From positions 1 through 6,361 of the forward strand of contig CANGUI010000114.1 of assembly GCA_947457025.1 (NCBI GenBank): a stretch of DNA of 6,361 nt. Reading direction: 5' to 3'. Source of the DNA: Flammeovirgaceae bacterium. GTDB taxonomy: Bacteria; Bacteroidota; Bacteroidia; Cytophagales; Cyclobacteriaceae. Positions 5,095 through 6,361 of this stretch are shown here, piece by piece. The translations under genes and the position numbers were made by a program. The notes beneath the pieces are model-generated. The model saw only the letters and a program-made list of their open reading frames with translations. It made no database searches and had not been told where the DNA came from. How positions within the stretch are numbered: position 1 is the first letter of the stretch; every line of letters starts with the position of its first letter.

Positions 5095-6361
5095 TCAGGC
5101 CTCAGCCGGAGCGGGAGGCTCGACAGCAGGTTCAGGATTCGTTCCGTTTTCGGTAAATTTTTGATAGGTGGTGAGGGTACCAAACGGGCGCTTCCCAATC
5201 AAACGCTCTAAGTCCGATTGGAAGAGGATTTCTTTGGCGAGTAATTCCCGGGCCACAATGTCAAGCTTTTCGCGATGGTCACGCAACAGAGCCTTGGTAC
5301 GGCCGAACGCAGACTCGATGATCTTCTTCACTTCCTTATCAATCTTCTCGGCTGTCGCCTCAGAGTAGGGTTTGTTAAACGTGTATTCCGACTGTTTGCT
5401 GTCGTAGAACGAGATGTTTCCGATTTCTTTATTCATTCCGTACACGGTTACCATGCTATACGCCATTTTGGTAATCCGCTCCAGGTCGCTCAGGGCGCCG
5501 GTCGAAATCTTTTCGAATACCAGTTCTTCTGCTGCGCGGCCACCAAACGTCATGCACATTTCATCTATGAGCTGTTCCGTCTGGTAGAGGAATTGCTCTT
5601 TCGGCAGGTATTGTGCGTAGCCGAGGGCCGCCACGCCGCGGGGTACAATGCTCACTTTCACGAGCGGATCGGCATGTTCCAGGAACCAGCCCGCCACAGC
5701 ATGACCCGCCTCGTGGTAGGCTACGATTCGCTTTTCCTCCGGGGAAATGATTTTGTTCTTTTTTTCCAAACCACCAATCACGCGGTCGATTGCGTCGTGG
5801 AAGTCTTGCATTTCAACTTCTTTCTTGTCTTTACGGGCGGCGATTAGTGCGGCTTCGTTGCAGATATTGGCAATTTCCGCTCCGGCAAAACCAGGAGTTT
5901 GAGCGGCTAGTTTCTTCACGTCTACCTCAGCAGAAATTTTGATCGGCTTGAGGTGAACCTTGAAGATGGCTTCGCGTCCGACAATATCGGGCTTATCGAT
6001 CGAAACCTGGCGGTCGAAACGCCCCGGCCGCATGAGTGCCGAATCCAGCACATCGGGGCGGTTGGTGGCCGCCAGAATGATTACGCCGCTATCGGTAGCA
6101 AATCCGTCCATTTCCACCAGCAGGGAGTTCAGGGTGTTCTCGCGCTCGTCATTGGCACCAGGCATGGCACCCCGGCCACGGCTGCGGCCGATCGCGTCAA
6201 TCTCGTCAATGAATACGATACACGGCGCTTTTTCTTTAGCTTGCTTAAACAAATCGCGAACGCGGGCGGCGCCAACACCAACAAACATCTCCACAAAATC
6301 GGAGCCTGAAAGAGAGAAAAAGGGCACGCCAGCCTCTCCGGCCACGGCTTTAGCAAGCAGA
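5095..6361 (-). CDS. ftsH: ATP-dependent zinc metalloprotease FtsH (5' part missing)
   Basis: The last 421 residues of FtsH, the membrane-anchored AAA+ protease that extracts and degrades misfolded membrane proteins and some regulators. The gene runs off the right edge: the first codons read LLAKAV, directly after the expected GKT of Walker A, so the two membrane helices, the periplasmic domain and most of Walker A are outside. The GTG at 6343-6345 is an internal valine, not a start. Visible are the pore motif FVG within [14 protein letters not shown], Walker B with IDEID (6196-6210), the second region of homology with arginine fingers (LMRPGRFDR), the zinc site HEAGH (5701-5715) and a third metal ligand, Asp of ALSDLER (5485-5487). 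Every catalytic element in the visible part is intact. The C-terminal tail is rich in proline, alanine and glutamate ([13 protein letters not shown]) and probably disordered. The stop is TGA at 5095-5097. Confidence 0.97.
   Translation of the reverse strand, partial: LLAKAVAGEAGVPFFSLSGSDFVEMFVGVGAARVRDLFKQAKEKAPCIVFIDEIDAIGRSRGRGAMPGANDERENTLNSLLVEMDGFATDSGVIILAATNRPDVLDSALMRPGRFDRQVSIDKPDIVGREAIFKVHLKPIKISAEVDVKKLAAQTPGFAGAEIANICNEAALIAARKDKKEVEMQDFHDAIDRVIGGLEKKNKIISPEEKRIVAYHEAGHAVAGWFLEHADPLVKVSIVPRGVAALGYAQYLPKEQFLYQTEQLIDEMCMTFGGRAAEELVFEKISTGALSDLERITKMAYSMVTVYGMNKEIGNISFYDSKQSEYTFNKPYSEATAEKIDKEVKKIIESAFGRTKALLRDHREKLDIVARELLAKEILFQSDLERLIGKRPFGTLTTYQKFTENGTNPEPAVEPPAPAEA

Noticed and set aside
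5275..5847. Plus-strand open frame (190 codons) opposite ftsH
   Set aside because: It lies wholly within the FtsH protease domain on the other strand, has no recognisable domain, and is explained by the codon composition of ftsH.
6343..6345. GTG as a possible start of the FtsH reading frame
   Set aside because: The frame continues upstream to the window edge with LLAKA, the normal sequence after Walker A, so this valine is internal and the gene is cut by the window.
1..6361. CRISPR array, transposon ends, integrase, toxin-antitoxin pair or defence genes
   Set aside because: No regularly spaced repeats, no terminal inverted repeats and no proteins of these kinds are visible. All seven genes fit core or ordinary regulatory roles.

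Overview
The window reads as ordinary chromosomal DNA of a Bacteroidota bacterium, most likely of the Cytophagales type. The reasons are the style of its FtsH, LpxH and NtrC/NtrY-like proteins, start codons almost without Shine-Dalgarno sequences, and roughly balanced base composition. The assignment rests on protein resemblance only. There is no rRNA, tRNA, CRISPR array, insertion sequence, integrase or phage gene. Coding density is very high: apart from the two edges, the only gaps between genes are 39, 136, 4 and 74 bp.

Six of the seven genes lie on the minus strand, so transcription runs right to left. At the right edge is the 3' two thirds of ftsH, an AAA+ membrane zinc protease cut by the window end inside its Walker A region. 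A 74-bp gap leads to lpxH, the lipid A pathway UDP-2,3-diacylglucosamine hydrolase. Four bases after lpxH starts a small secreted protein that looks like a six-repeat beta-propeller. A 136-bp gap with a perfect 16-bp inverted repeat follows. Next come an NtrC-type sigma-54 response regulator with a GTG start and an NtrY-like membrane histidine kinase, overlapping by 11 bp. The kinase is followed 39 bp later by an acyl carrier protein. At the left edge one plus-strand gene of unknown function runs into the acyl carrier protein gene; the two stop codons share a CTAG inside a perfect 10-bp palindrome.

The genes share a cell envelope theme. FtsH is a membrane quality-control protease, and in E. 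coli it also sets the level of the lipid A enzyme LpxC. LpxH makes lipid X. Acyl carrier protein delivers the acyl chains used in phospholipid and lipid A synthesis. The two-component pair lies between these and has no obvious external sensor domain, so it may respond to something in or at the inner membrane. That it controls the acyl carrier protein is an inference from gene order only.

I do not see a clearly new system. The points most worth checking are the small uncharacterised propeller coupled to lpxH, the acyl carrier protein gene placed behind a sigma-54 two-component pair and apart from fabF, the altered GAFTGA loop (GAFTDA), the inverted repeat upstream of the regulator, and the tail-to-tail gene overlap at 362-365.
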